A stretch of 64,000 nt of DNA, taken from contig CAJJBN010000005.1 in assembly GCA_905182435.1 (NCBI GenBank), forward strand, positions 1-64,000. Direction: 5' to 3'. Under the pieces are notes generated by a model. The model worked only from the letters and a program-made list of their open reading frames with translations. It did no database searches and was not told the DNA's origin. Position numbers and translations under genes: made by a program. Numbering within the stretch: the first letter of the stretch is position 1; the number at the start of each line of letters is the position of its first letter. Shown here in pieces: positions 54,124-62,477 of the stretch. The stretch is from Opitutaceae bacterium BACL24 MAG-120322-bin51. GTDB taxonomy: Bacteria > Verrucomicrobiota > Verrucomicrobiia > Opitutales > Coraliomargaritaceae.

Positions 54124-55572
54124 TTATTCGTATCTTCGTCTCAAGTTGGTCGGTAGAATACCTAGCTCTTCGCGGTATTTGGCCACGGTACGGCGGGCGA
54201 TCTTGATCTTCTTTTCAGTTAAGATGTTGACGATACCTTGGTCGCTATAGGGCTTGGCGGGTTTTTCCTCTTCTATGATATGGCTAATCATGTCTTTGAT
54301 CGATTTATTGGAGACTGATTCGCCGCTGCCCGCTTTATAGCCTGGCGTAAAGAAATATTTAAATGCGAAGACGCCATGTGGGGTGCGAATGTATTTATTC
54401 GCGATGGCGCGGCTAACGGTGGTCTCGTGTACGCCCACTATTTGCGCAATGGTATTCATTGTCAGTGGGCGTAGTTTGGAGACGCCTGCTGCGAAGAAAT
54501 CGCTCTGGAATTTGAGAATTTCAAGAGTGATGCGCTCGATGGTTTGTTGGCGCTGTTCGATCGAGTTGATCAGGAATTTACCTGAACGCATGCGCTCGAT
54601 CATAAACTCTTTCTCCTTTTGGTTCAGGTTCCCTTTAGCCAGCATGTCCTTGTAGGTGCTGCTGATCCGTAGGCGAGGGATGTAGTCGTTGTTCAGCGTG
54701 ATCTGCCATTCGCCATATTCATCTTTGAATACAGTGGCATCGGGTTCGATGACTGCATTTGAGTCTGGGCTGAAGCGTTTGCCTGGTGAGGGTTCAAGTG
54801 TCGCGATCGTTTCAATGGCATCTTGGATGTCCTCAGTGCTCGCACCTAGCTTGCGGCCGAGCTCAGGGATGCGGCGGCGGATGAGGAGTTGGAAGTGGTC
54901 GCGCAGGATTTGGGTTGCGATGGTCTTACCTTGCCCGCGCAGCTGTAGCTGAGTGACGAGACAGTCTTGCGTATCTTTAGTGCCTATACCAGGTGGATCG
55001 AAGGTCTTTAACGTTTCGCTGGCTTTGCTGACTGAGCTGTAGGGGATGCGGCTGGTGAGAGCTATGTTGGAGACTGTCTCAGTGAGGAAACCATTATCGT
55101 CAATACTACCAATTAGGTAGAGTAGGGCCTCGCGCTCTTGATTGGAGCATTCGGTAAGTTCGGCTTGTTCGATGAGATGCTGCTGTAGTGAGACACTCGT
55201 GGTGAGCGAATTCATAAAGTGCTCGCGGCGTTCGTCATCCTCGGAAGTGTGGCTCTGCCCCGTATTCTCCAGTGCGTAGTGCTCGCGCATGTCTTCGCTC
55301 ATACGCTCTAGGGCGCTGAAGTCCGCTGGATTAAACTCGGTTTCTTCGTCTTGTTCGAGTTGGTTGGCGTTAGGCTCTTCGCGGTGTTCTTCGACGCTGA
55401 TGCTATCAATCGCTAATTCTTCGAGTAGCGGGTTTGCTTGGAGCTCCTCAAGGATCGAGGTGCGTAGTTCTACCGCTGGCGCTTGGAGAATCTTGAGGGA
55501 GTTCTGTAGCTGAGGTGCTAGAACGAGCGCTTGCGCCTGTTTCTGAACTTGTTGGAACCCTTGTGAGCTCAT
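54124..55572 (-). CDS. rpoN: RNA polymerase sigma-54 factor
   Basis: Alternative sigma factor that needs AAA+ enhancer-binding activators. 482 residues. Region I is the Gln/Leu-rich N-terminus ([20 protein letters not shown]). An acidic region II follows (about 60-115). The core-binding domain comes next, then the HTH near residue 375-400 ([24 protein letters not shown]), and the RpoN box [10 protein letters not shown] at 459-468, which reads the -24 element. No activator gene is adjacent. It is preceded at 24 bases by a small gene on the same strand. Confidence 0.97.
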   Translation of the reverse strand: MSSQGFQQVQKQAQALVLAPQLQNSLKILQAPAVELRTSILEELQANPLLEELAIDSISVEEHREEPNANQLEQDEETEFNPADFSALERMSEDMREHYALENTGQSHTSEDDERREHFMNSLTTSVSLQQHLIEQAELTECSNQEREALLYLIGSIDDNGFLTETVSNIALTSRIPYSSVSKASETLKTFDPPGIGTKDTQDCLVTQLQLRGQGKTIATQILRDHFQLLIRRRIPELGRKLGASTEDIQDAIETIATLEPSPGKRFSPDSNAVIEPDATVFKDEYGEWQITLNNDYIPRLRISSTYKDMLAKGNLNQKEKEFMIERMRSGKFLINSIEQRQQTIERITLEILKFQSDFFAAGVSKLRPLTMNTIAQIVGVHETTVSRAIANKYIRTPHGVFAFKYFFTPGYKAGSGESVSNKSIKDMISHIIEEEKPAKPYSDQGIVNILTEKKIKIARRTVAKYREELGILPTNLRRRYE

Positions 55573-55596
55573 GATGATTGGTCGACGTTGTGGGCT

Positions 55597-55956
55597 CTAG
55601 GCCTCTTCGTCTTGTTCGAGCCCCGGTGCCTCGCTTAATGCCCAGCGCTTTGCTGCGCTGCTGCTGTTATTGCCAAATAAGTCTTTGATGTAGCTAGCCA
55701 GCTTTACATTAGTTGGTCGGTAGCTTATGGCGCGGATAAATACTTCTCGGGCAGTGTGCATACTTCCACGGATTAGTTTGATCTCCGCGCGTTGACTGGA
55801 ATGGCCCGTGCCCATTTGTTTGACTTCATGTAGCATGCCCATACCGCCTTCGGCGATCGTATGCACGAGTTCGAAATGCAGTTGATTGGAGATTTGTTTG
55901 AGCTTGGGCACGTGCTGGATAAAATGCTGAATTGAAACTTTTTCAAGTGAAATCAT
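55597..55956 (-). CDS. Small protein of unknown function upstream of rpoN
   Basis: 119 residues from ATG 55956; the longer open frame would overlap the divergent Fe-S carrier gene. Residues about 24-60 (FELVHTIAEGGMGMLHEV ... AEIKLIRG) resemble the glycine-rich loop and VAIK-Lys strand of serine/threonine kinases, but the catalytic lobe is absent. The rest (REVFIRAISYRPTNVKLASYIKDLF) is helical, with an acidic tail. It could be a remnant of a kinase N-lobe or an unrelated small domain. Probably co-transcribed with rpoN (24-base gap). Confidence 0.6.
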   Translation of the reverse strand: MISLEKVSIQHFIQHVPKLKQISNQLHFELVHTIAEGGMGMLHEVKQMGTGHSSQRAEIKLIRGSMHTAREVFIRAISYRPTNVKLASYIKDLFGNNSSSAAKRWALSEAPGLEQDEEA

Positions 55957-56035
55957 CAATCTAGCACGAAAAATGCTTCTAAGGGTGTGGGAGGTGTAGG
56001 TTGACAGTAGCGCCGAAGCGTATTTGTTGTAGTGC

Positions 56036-56353
56036 ATGATCACATTGACAGACAGTGCCGTGGCACAAATCCAACAGTTGCAGGCCGAGAAGGCTATTGA
56101 GGGGCAGAAACTCCGTATCTTGGTCGAGGCGGGCGGTTGCTCAGGCTTCGAGTATGGTATGTCTTTTGACGATAAGAAGGATGACGATCAATTGTTTGAA
56201 AACAACGGTGTTGAATTCCTAGTTGATGAGACGAGTCTAGAATACCTAGACGACAGTGTCGTCGATTTCGACGATGGCCTGACGGGTAAGGGCTTCGAAG
56301 TACGCAACCCGAATGCCAGCAGCACTTGTGGCTGTGGCCGTTCATTTAATTAG
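56036..56353 (+). CDS. erpA: A-type iron-sulfur carrier protein (IscA/ErpA/HesB family)
   Basis: Carries Fe-S clusters to apoproteins. 105 residues. The three conserved Cys are in GGCSGFEYGM (near residue 34) and the C-terminal STCGCGRSF. The start MITLTDSAVAQIQQLQ is typical. ErpA is favoured over IscA because no isc genes are near, but the sequence alone does not settle it. Complex I, HemW and other Fe-S proteins in this window would be clients. Confidence 0.9.
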   Translation: MITLTDSAVAQIQQLQAEKAIEGQKLRILVEAGGCSGFEYGMSFDDKKDDDQLFENNGVEFLVDETSLEYLDDSVVDFDDGLTGKGFEVRNPNASSTCGCGRSFN

Positions 56354-56392
56354 TGCGATAGTTGGTGCTGGCGTTTCAGTTTGTTGCAACGG

Positions 56393-56416
56393 GCAGACGG
56401 AGATGTCTGTGGCACA
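56393..56416 (+). repeat. CAGAC..GTCTG hairpin repeat copy
   Basis: GCAGACGGAGATGTCTGTGGCACA, a variant of the element at 13132-13155, between two converging genes. Confidence 0.6.
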
Positions 56417-56432
56417 GTTTGTATCTGCCCTT

Positions 56433-58026
56433 TTAACTCGCTGCAGCTTCTGCGCAGCGCATACCATCGAGTGCGGCGCTGACGATGCCGCCGGCGTAGC
56501 CCGCGCCTTCACCGCAGGGGTAAAGACCCGTTATATCTGGATGCTGTAGTGAGTCTGCATCGCGCGGCACGCGCACGGGCGAACTGGTGCGCGTCTCAAA
56601 ACCGATCAAGTTGCACTCCTCTGTAATGTAGCCGCGCATCTGTTCGCCGAACAGCGTTAAGCCGCGGCGCATTCGTGAAACGATCCATTCTGGCATGATC
56701 TGGTCGAGGCGTGCGCTCTGAATGCCAGGGAAGTAGCTGGTCTTGGGCAGATCTACTGAGGTTTTGCCTTCTAGGAAGTCGGTCACGCGTTGCCCTGGTG
56801 CGACTTGACCGCCACCACCCGCTTGTTTGGCGGCGATTTCCAAATGTTTCTGAAATGCGATACCGGCGAGCATGCCGTGTTCAGCTTCAAAGGGGGCAGT
56901 GTCTTCCGGCTCAACGCTGACTACCATGCCACTGTTGGCAAAGGGGGAGTCGCGGCGTGCGAGACTCATGCCATTAACCACTACCTCATCGTTCTCAGTC
57001 GCAGCAGGTACGATGAAGCCACCTGGGCACATGCAGAAGGAGTGTACGCCGCGGTTGTCAATCTTGGTGGCGAGTCGGTAGCTCGCTGCGGGGAGTAGCT
57101 TTGGGCGTTCTTGCCCGATTGGATAGTGATACTGTGTGCTATCAATCAGAGGTTGCGGGTGCTCGATGCGTACACCGACCGCAAAGGGCTTTTGTTCTAG
57201 GCGCACATTTTGGGCATGAAGCTGCTGGTAAATGTCGCGGGCGGAGTGGCCAGTTGCCAAGATCGTACGGTCGCTGAGGAACTCGCGGCCATCGACTGTG
57301 TTTACCCCGCGAATGCAGCCTATCCTTGAGAATGAATTGATTCACCTTCGTGCCGAAGTGGACTTCACCGCCAGCTTCGAGGATCGATTGGCGCATCGCC
57401 ATGACCACTTTCGGGAGTAAGTTAGAGCCAATGTGCGGGTGCGCGTCGATGAGGATGCGCTCGGGAGCGCCATGCGCGACGAGTGTCTCGTAAATATCGC
57501 GAATCGGACCGCGCTTTTTAACGCGAGTGTAGAGCTTGCCGTCCGAGAATGTGCCGGCACCACCTTCGCCAAAGCAATAGTTGGAGTCCTCGATGACGGT
57601 GCCTTTTTTGAGAATGGGACCGAGATCGAAGCGCCGCGCCGAGGCGTCCTTGCCGCGCTCTAAAATAATTGGCTTCAGGCCAAGTTCGAGGGCTCGCAGC
57701 GCGGCAAACATCCCCGCCGGGCCACAGCCAATGATGAGCACTGTTTTTGCATCCGCGGTTGGTCTGTCGTAGAGGGGCTTCAACTCCGGTTCTGCAGGGA
57801 GAGGCTGGTCGAGGCCGACTTCGATTCGTAGCTGCACTTTGATCTGTCTTTGGCGGGCATCGATTGAATGTTTGCGCAGGCGCATATCGACGATCCGCTC
57901 TTCTGGCAGTCCGAGTTGCTCGGCGATCGCGGTTTTCCACGCCGAGACGTGCTCTGATTCCTCGACTGGTAGGACGATATCAATAAGTGGCGCTTGGGCG
58001 GAGTCTTCTGGTGTGTGCTCTGACAT
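56433..58026 (-). CDS. FAD/NAD(P)-dependent oxidoreductase, one frameshift
   Basis: A flavoprotein dehydrogenase of the COG2509 type, whose natural reaction is unknown. ATG 58026 (MSEHTPEDSAQAP) is the likely start. An N-terminal domain of about 85 residues precedes VLIIGCGPAGMFAALRALELG, the FAD-binding Rossmann motif; CFGEGGAGTFSDGKLYTR follows. The first frame reads to VNQFILKDRL, then the correct sequence continues in another frame as IRGVNTVDGREFLSDRTILATGHSARDIY. One extra base near 57313-57316 explains this. The second part ends with GLYPCGEGAGYAGGIVSAALDG and stops at 56433. Confidence 0.85.
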
Positions 58027-58151
58027 ATTCAAGGGGGAGTATCCCTGATGCACCAGCGACGACAACAAGTTTGTTGCCTAGATTTCAGGACGCACACTCA
58101 CTCTGAAGGCTGCAACTTGGTTACCTTAATATTGAGGGCTGCCGCTCGCTA

Positions 58152-58997
58152 TTACTCGGTCAGCGTTGCTTGCAATTTTTGCAGGGTGTGGATGCCGGAG
58201 CTTGTTTCGAAGTAGAGCGTGTCTTGAGGGGCCTCAAAGGTGCGGAGCTGTTCGACATCGATCAGCATTAGAGCGGTTGACCAGGCATCAGCTAGCGCGG
58301 CACTGGGTTGCAATATCCATGCGCGTTTAAAGTGGTAATTGGGGGCGTGGCGTTTGTGGGGAGAGACGATGTGGCTGCCTTGGATGCTGATCCCAGATGC
58401 GCTCAGTGCTTGGTTGTTTAATTTGATGGTCTGCTGATTGTGATCGCCGCTCAGTTCAATCGGCCAGGTCGCAGAGCCGAAGGCTAACTGCGTGCTCGCA
58501 CCAGCACAAAGCAGCGCTGATTCAATGCCCCAGTCTTCCAGTAGAGTTTTGAGTTGGTCAAGCGCGTAGCCTTTGCCAATGCCGCCGAGATCGATTTCTC
58601 GTCCGGCTGTGACACATGTGATCGCCGGTCGATCTGGATCAATGCTGAGCGTGCCGCTGAGCGATGGGACGCTGCCGGCAGCTTTGTTTTTTTGATGTTC
58701 GATTAATGTGCCGAGAGTGATGTCGAACAGGCCACCAGTCTGCTCATGTGCTTCGGCGGCCAGTCGTAAGCAGTCATAGCAGGTTTGACTGATGAAAAGT
58801 GTTTGTCCGGTCTCCATGTGGTTGATTCGAAACACATCACTGCCTTCGATGTAGCGACTGAGAGTCATTTCGATATCGTCCAGCAGGACGATGGCTGTGT
58901 GCGCGACATCCTTCGCGAGTTTCGCATCGTCAGTAACGATACGTAAAATGAAGGTGGTCTTCATCGCGTGGTGTTCGAATTGATGGATATGGCTCAT
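58152..58997 (-). CDS. apbE: FAD:protein FMN transferase (ApbE family)
   Basis: Attaches FMN covalently to Thr/Ser of target flavoproteins such as NqrB/C or RnfD/G. 281 residues without a signal peptide. AAEAHEQTGGLFDITLGTL, EIDLGGIGKGYALDQL and the metal-site ADAWSTALML are typical. Differences from the usual enzyme: the HxxDPRTG motif reads HIVSPHKR, so the Asp is Ser, and the NxGG segment reads CAGAS. The catalytic competence is therefore uncertain. It overlaps the upstream glycosyltransferase gene by four bases. No target flavoprotein gene is visible in the window. Confidence 0.82.
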   Translation of the reverse strand: MSHIHQFEHHAMKTTFILRIVTDDAKLAKDVAHTAIVLLDDIEMTLSRYIEGSDVFRINHMETGQTLFISQTCYDCLRLAAEAHEQTGGLFDITLGTLIEHQKNKAAGSVPSLSGTLSIDPDRPAITCVTAGREIDLGGIGKGYALDQLKTLLEDWGIESALLCAGASTQLAFGSATWPIELSGDHNQQTIKLNNQALSASGISIQGSHIVSPHKRHAPNYHFKRAWILQPSAALADAWSTALMLIDVEQLRTFEAPQDTLYFETSSGIHTLQKLQATLTE

Positions 58998-60513
58998 TGT
59001 GTGTCGGTGCGCATCCAGTGCTGCCAGATGTCGTTGCGTAAATAAAGTGTGACGGCGACGTTTGCGCGAAGGCCGCGTGGGAGTTTTGTGTGGGTGGCTG
59101 CGAGTAAGTTGTCGCAGGCCTGTTCTTGTGCAGGCATCGCGAAGATGATTGGCAAGCCTGTTACGGCTTGAATCGGAGTCGGCCAGTAACCAATGGTTTC
59201 GAAACTACGTAAATACCACGGCAGTGGCCAATACTCTTGACCGATTACGCCGATGGGCGTGAGCGTGGGTGCATCGGGAAGGGCCCTTAACTCGTGTAGC
59301 CAGCGTTCGACCTTTGCTGCGTCTTTGCTGGTGGGCACATACGCGTAAGGATTGCGGCTGTCATTGGCTAGGCGGCCGCTGGCATGAATACTTTGTTTGG
59401 TCTGGTAGGCGAGTCCAGTGAGTAAAAGTAGTGTGAGGAGGAAGCGGGACCTGGTCTTTAAATTTGGAAAATAGCTAAAGACATAGCCAGCCAGCAGACA
59501 GGCATGTGCCCATGGCACCATCATGAGCCAAGGGGTTTTGTAGCCGATGCAGCTGTAGATAATAAAGTGGCATACCGTCGCGACCGCCAGAAAGAGAACC
59601 GCAGGGTTTGGCACACGCTTGACTACGGCGAATGCCACCGCGATCACCGCCAGTAGGGCGATGAGTGCTTCGCTCCACCAGATGCCAAACTCTTGCTTGG
59701 GCCAAACAAGCAGCTCGAGGTAATAGCCCATGCCTTTTTCGTGGCCAGCGGTGGTCTCGTAAACGAAGTAGGTGCGCACCGCGTCGATGATACCCTGCAT
59801 GGAGCGAAAACCATCGCTGTAAAAGTAGGCGGCGCTGAGCGCTGACGTGATGATCAGCAAGCCGCTAGGCAATAGATACAGGCGAAGGTTGGGGCAGAGG
59901 TGCCGCGCGTCATTTGCTCGCTGTCTCCAGTAGCAGAGCCCGACGGCTGGTAGCCACGCGAGTATCGAAATGGCGAAGGTTTCTTTGGTGGCAAACATCA
60001 GGCCGATGCAGAGCCCCGAGGCGATGGCGATACGCTTGCTCGGGTGCTCGGTGAGCCGCAAGACTGCCGCGCAAGCCAGCATCGCAAAGAGCGTCAGCAA
60101 GCTCTCATGAATATACATGCGATTGTAATACACCATCAGCGGTGAACTCGCTAACAGCGCGGCGGCTGCCAATGCGCCCCATGATCCGATGGATCGTCTC
60201 CATAGTAGCGGGGTAAATACCACAAGTAGACCGGCAATGACAGACTGAGACGCAAAGTGGTTGTGGATAGTTCGCTCCAGGAGGTTTCGGATCGGCTGCG
60301 CGCGATGGGCTGCGAACTAAGGCTGAGTAGCGGACCATGGAAATGCTGTGGGTCAAACTGGTAGTCCTCGCCAGCTAATTGACCTGCGAGAATGCGTGCG
60401 CCGGTCGCCTCGTCGGCGTGGATTGGGCGTTCTTCTAAGTTCTGCAGGCGTAACGTTAACGAGAGTATAACGATAGCAATCCATGTGACAATTATAAGGA
60501 GACGTTGCGACAT
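58994..60513 (-). CDS. Agl23-like family 39 membrane glycosyltransferase, one frameshift
   Basis: Multi-spanning membrane protein related to PMT/GT39 enzymes. The first part reads MSQRLLIIVTWIAIVILSL, then ERPIHADEATGARIL with the catalytic-type Asp-Glu, and YQFDPQHFHGPLL, features of the Agl23 (flippase-associated) family. At about 60230 the frame must change; RLS then continues as VIAGLLVVFTPLLWRRS. A missing base there would explain the break. About 11 helices follow, with CIGYKTPWLMMVPWAH, another family hallmark, and a soluble end. Probably acts on polyprenyl-linked sugars; the substrate is unknown. Its end overlaps the apbE start. Confidence 0.8.
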
Positions 60514-60605
60514 TGTGAGGTGGCTCTATCTAAAGCGACTTATTTGCCAGCTGCAATCTTGCTTTGCCGTTGTGTTCATTCTGTAGTCACTATTATTTAT
60601 CAAGC

Positions 60606-61355
60606 GTGGCTTTCTCAGAACAACAGATTGTATTGGTAACTCCAGTTTGGAACGACTGTAAGCGGTTGGAGTTGTTTGGCCCGATGTTGGCGCAGGCGCT
60701 ATCAAAATCTGATTTGCCGGTGCGTTGGATCGTGGCGGATGATGGTTCGTCCGAGCTGGAGCAAGCTAAGATCTCAGCGTTGGTTGAGCGTCTCTCGGTC
60801 GTTTATGCGGATGTCGAAGTGATGCTGTTTGCCGAGCGTTCGCGAAAGGGCGGTGCGATTTATCAGGCGTGGTCTGCATGTCCCGATGCCGACTTGTTGG
60901 CCTTTGTCGACGCTGATGGTGCAGTGGATGCTCGGTCAACCCTTCGTTTACTTAGGCATGCGTGCCAGTGTGGTCCTGGTGTTGGTGTTGTTGGTGTTCG
61001 TCATAACGCAGTGGATACGCCGGTCCAGCGTCCATGGCTGCGATTGCTGTGCTTCCGCCTGTTTACTAAATTGGTGCATGGCTTGGTGGGTATTGAATTT
61101 GAGGATACGCAGTGTGGTGCAAAAGTAATTCCCGCAGCGGCGTATCGTGCGGTGTCGAACCAGTTGATCGAGCGCGGCTTTGTGTTTGATGTTGAGTTAT
61201 TGGTTGCGCTAGAGGCTCATGGTAGTCGGGTCGAGGAGTTGCGTATCCCGTGGCAGGAAATGCCGGGAGGTAAGGTTAAGCCGCTTCGCGATGCCTGGGG
61301 GATGATCGCTGGATTATTACGTATCCGAAAACGCCTGAAGGCGAATTTGTATTAG
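60606..61355 (+). CDS. Family 2 glycosyltransferase
   Basis: About 249 residues from a GTG at 60606; an upstream TTG at 60564 would add 14 residues that do not look like family sequence. The GT-A fold motifs are IVLVTPVWNDCKRLE, ADDGSSE, RSRKGGAIYQAW and FVDADGAV as the metal-binding DxD. DTQCGAKVIPAAAYR and the terminal IPWQEMPGGKVKPLRDAW resemble polyprenyl-phosphate glucosyltransferases (DPM1/GtrB type), but no C-terminal membrane helices are present. Divergent from the Agl23-like gene, which may use the lipid-linked sugar made here. Confidence 0.82.
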   Translation: MAFSEQQIVLVTPVWNDCKRLELFGPMLAQALSKSDLPVRWIVADDGSSELEQAKISALVERLSVVYADVEVMLFAERSRKGGAIYQAWSACPDADLLAFVDADGAVDARSTLRLLRHACQCGPGVGVVGVRHNAVDTPVQRPWLRLLCFRLFTKLVHGLVGIEFEDTQCGAKVIPAAAYRAVSNQLIERGFVFDVELLVALEAHGSRVEELRIPWQEMPGGKVKPLRDAWGMIAGLLRIRKRLKANLY

Positions 61356-61703
61356 CGCAGTGGTGCTGATCGGTTGTGTCGATCACGCAGAATGCGTATG
61401 CATACTTAGGAATTGTACTCGCAACGTGTTTGCCGATTCTTGACAAAGACGGCGTGCGTGAATTGCTGCGCGATCTACAGCAGACCTTGGTTGGCAACCG
61501 CTCTGGCTTGTTAGAACCGCTTGTCTCCGCGTAATGCCATGGAGCTGTTCGCCTCTCGACTTAGCTGTCAATGTCTGCTGCTTGGCTAACAGCGACAACA
61601 AACGCATGGGCACAACTGAGAGTGTAGCGGTTTACAGCCGCTCGAGTAACATCGCCTTGACTGTGCAAGGCACAGCGTTCGCTGCATCACGATTCAGATT
61701 AAT
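61356..61703. other. Intergenic region between the GT2 gene and lexA, possible short ORF
   Basis: About 350 bases. From a GTG at 61376 to a TAA at 61531-61533 there is an open frame of about 52 codons whose product (AYAYLGIVLATCLPILDKDG, then VRELLRDLQQ) looks protein-like. There is no clear ribosome binding site, so it may be a small gene or a remnant. The rest (61534-61703) shows nothing recognisable. Neither neighbour has an identified terminator here. Confidence 0.35.
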
Positions 61704-62345
61704 CTACAAACTGCGAACGACTGCCTTGGCGACGCCTTGCACACAGAGTTCAGTGATGGGGTAGAGCTCTGGGTAAAATTTGTTTTCTGCTTTGAGGTAG
61801 GGAGGTTCGCTGCCTTTTTGAATGTAGCGCTTGAGCGTTGTTTCGCCATCGATGAGTGCCGCGACGATGTCGCCATCATAGGCGTCGCGCGGCTCAATGA
61901 TGACCATGTCACCATCATAGATTTCGGCATCGACCATACTTTCGCCTCGGACTTGCAGTGCAAAACTGCGGCGACGGCTGGAAAAACCGGCGCTCTGAAT
62001 GTCGACTTGTAAGCGACCAATCTCACCTGCGGGTTCGACACGGTCGGGATAGCCAGCGGCAATGTCGCCCATGACGGGAATATCGACCACTTCGGTCGCG
62101 TCCTCAGGAATCTCGGGCTTTTCGGGTGCATCTGGACGGTTGATACGAAAGGTCCGGGCCTGACCTGGGATGCGCTCAATCATTTCCTTTTTCTCAAGTG
62201 CACGAAGATGGCCCATTACGGCATTGGTGCTGGCGAAGCCGAACTGCTCTTGGATATCACGAATACTCGGCCAGTAGCCGTTGCGCCATTCGTAATGCTC
62301 GATAAAAGTGAGGATTTCTTGCTGTCGAGTTGTGAGATCTTTCAT
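61704..62345 (-). CDS. lexA: LexA repressor (SOS response)
   Basis: Represses DNA-damage genes and self-cleaves when RecA is activated. ATG 62345 (MKDLTTRQQEILTFIEHY) matches the family start; 213 residues. The winged HTH covers about 1-65 (PSIRDIQEQFGFASTNAVMGHL). The self-cleavage bond is A97-G98 in GDIAAGYPD, with catalytic Ser136 in RGESMVDA and Lys172 in TTLKRYI. A palindrome sits three bases upstream of the start codon and overlaps the -10 of a good promoter, consistent with autoregulation and a very short or absent leader. Confidence 0.96.
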   Translation of the reverse strand: MKDLTTRQQEILTFIEHYEWRNGYWPSIRDIQEQFGFASTNAVMGHLRALEKKEMIERIPGQARTFRINRPDAPEKPEIPEDATEVVDIPVMGDIAAGYPDRVEPAGEIGRLQVDIQSAGFSSRRRSFALQVRGESMVDAEIYDGDMVIIEPRDAYDGDIVAALIDGETTLKRYIQKGSEPPYLKAENKFYPELYPITELCVQGVAKAVVRSL

Positions 62346-62347
62346 AG

Positions 62348-62369
62348 TGTTCACTTGTTTAGGTGAACA
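62348..62369 (-). promoter_or_regulatory. Candidate LexA operator (palindrome TGTTCAC-N8-GTGAACA)
   Basis: Perfect 7-bp inverted repeat with an 8-base spacer, directly upstream of the lexA start codon and overlapping the predicted -10 element. TGTTC/GAACA half-sites recall motifs described for LexA in this phylum, as far as I remember, but the spacing must be checked. Confidence 0.6.
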
Positions 62370-62384
62370 GTTGAGCATTGTCAA
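62356..62384 (-). promoter_or_regulatory. Candidate sigma-70 promoter of lexA
   Basis: On the minus strand TTGACA (62379-62384), a perfect -35, is followed after exactly 17 bases by TAAACA (62356-62361). The predicted transcription start is within a few bases of the ATG, so the mRNA may be leaderless. Confidence 0.55.
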
Positions 62385-62477
62385 GTCGTGCTTTGTCAAA
62401 CGATCTGGCTTGCGGGTTTGAATCACTTACAAAAAGCGTTGAACAAACCAGGGAGAGCGCTTTGGTAAGACTTTTAC

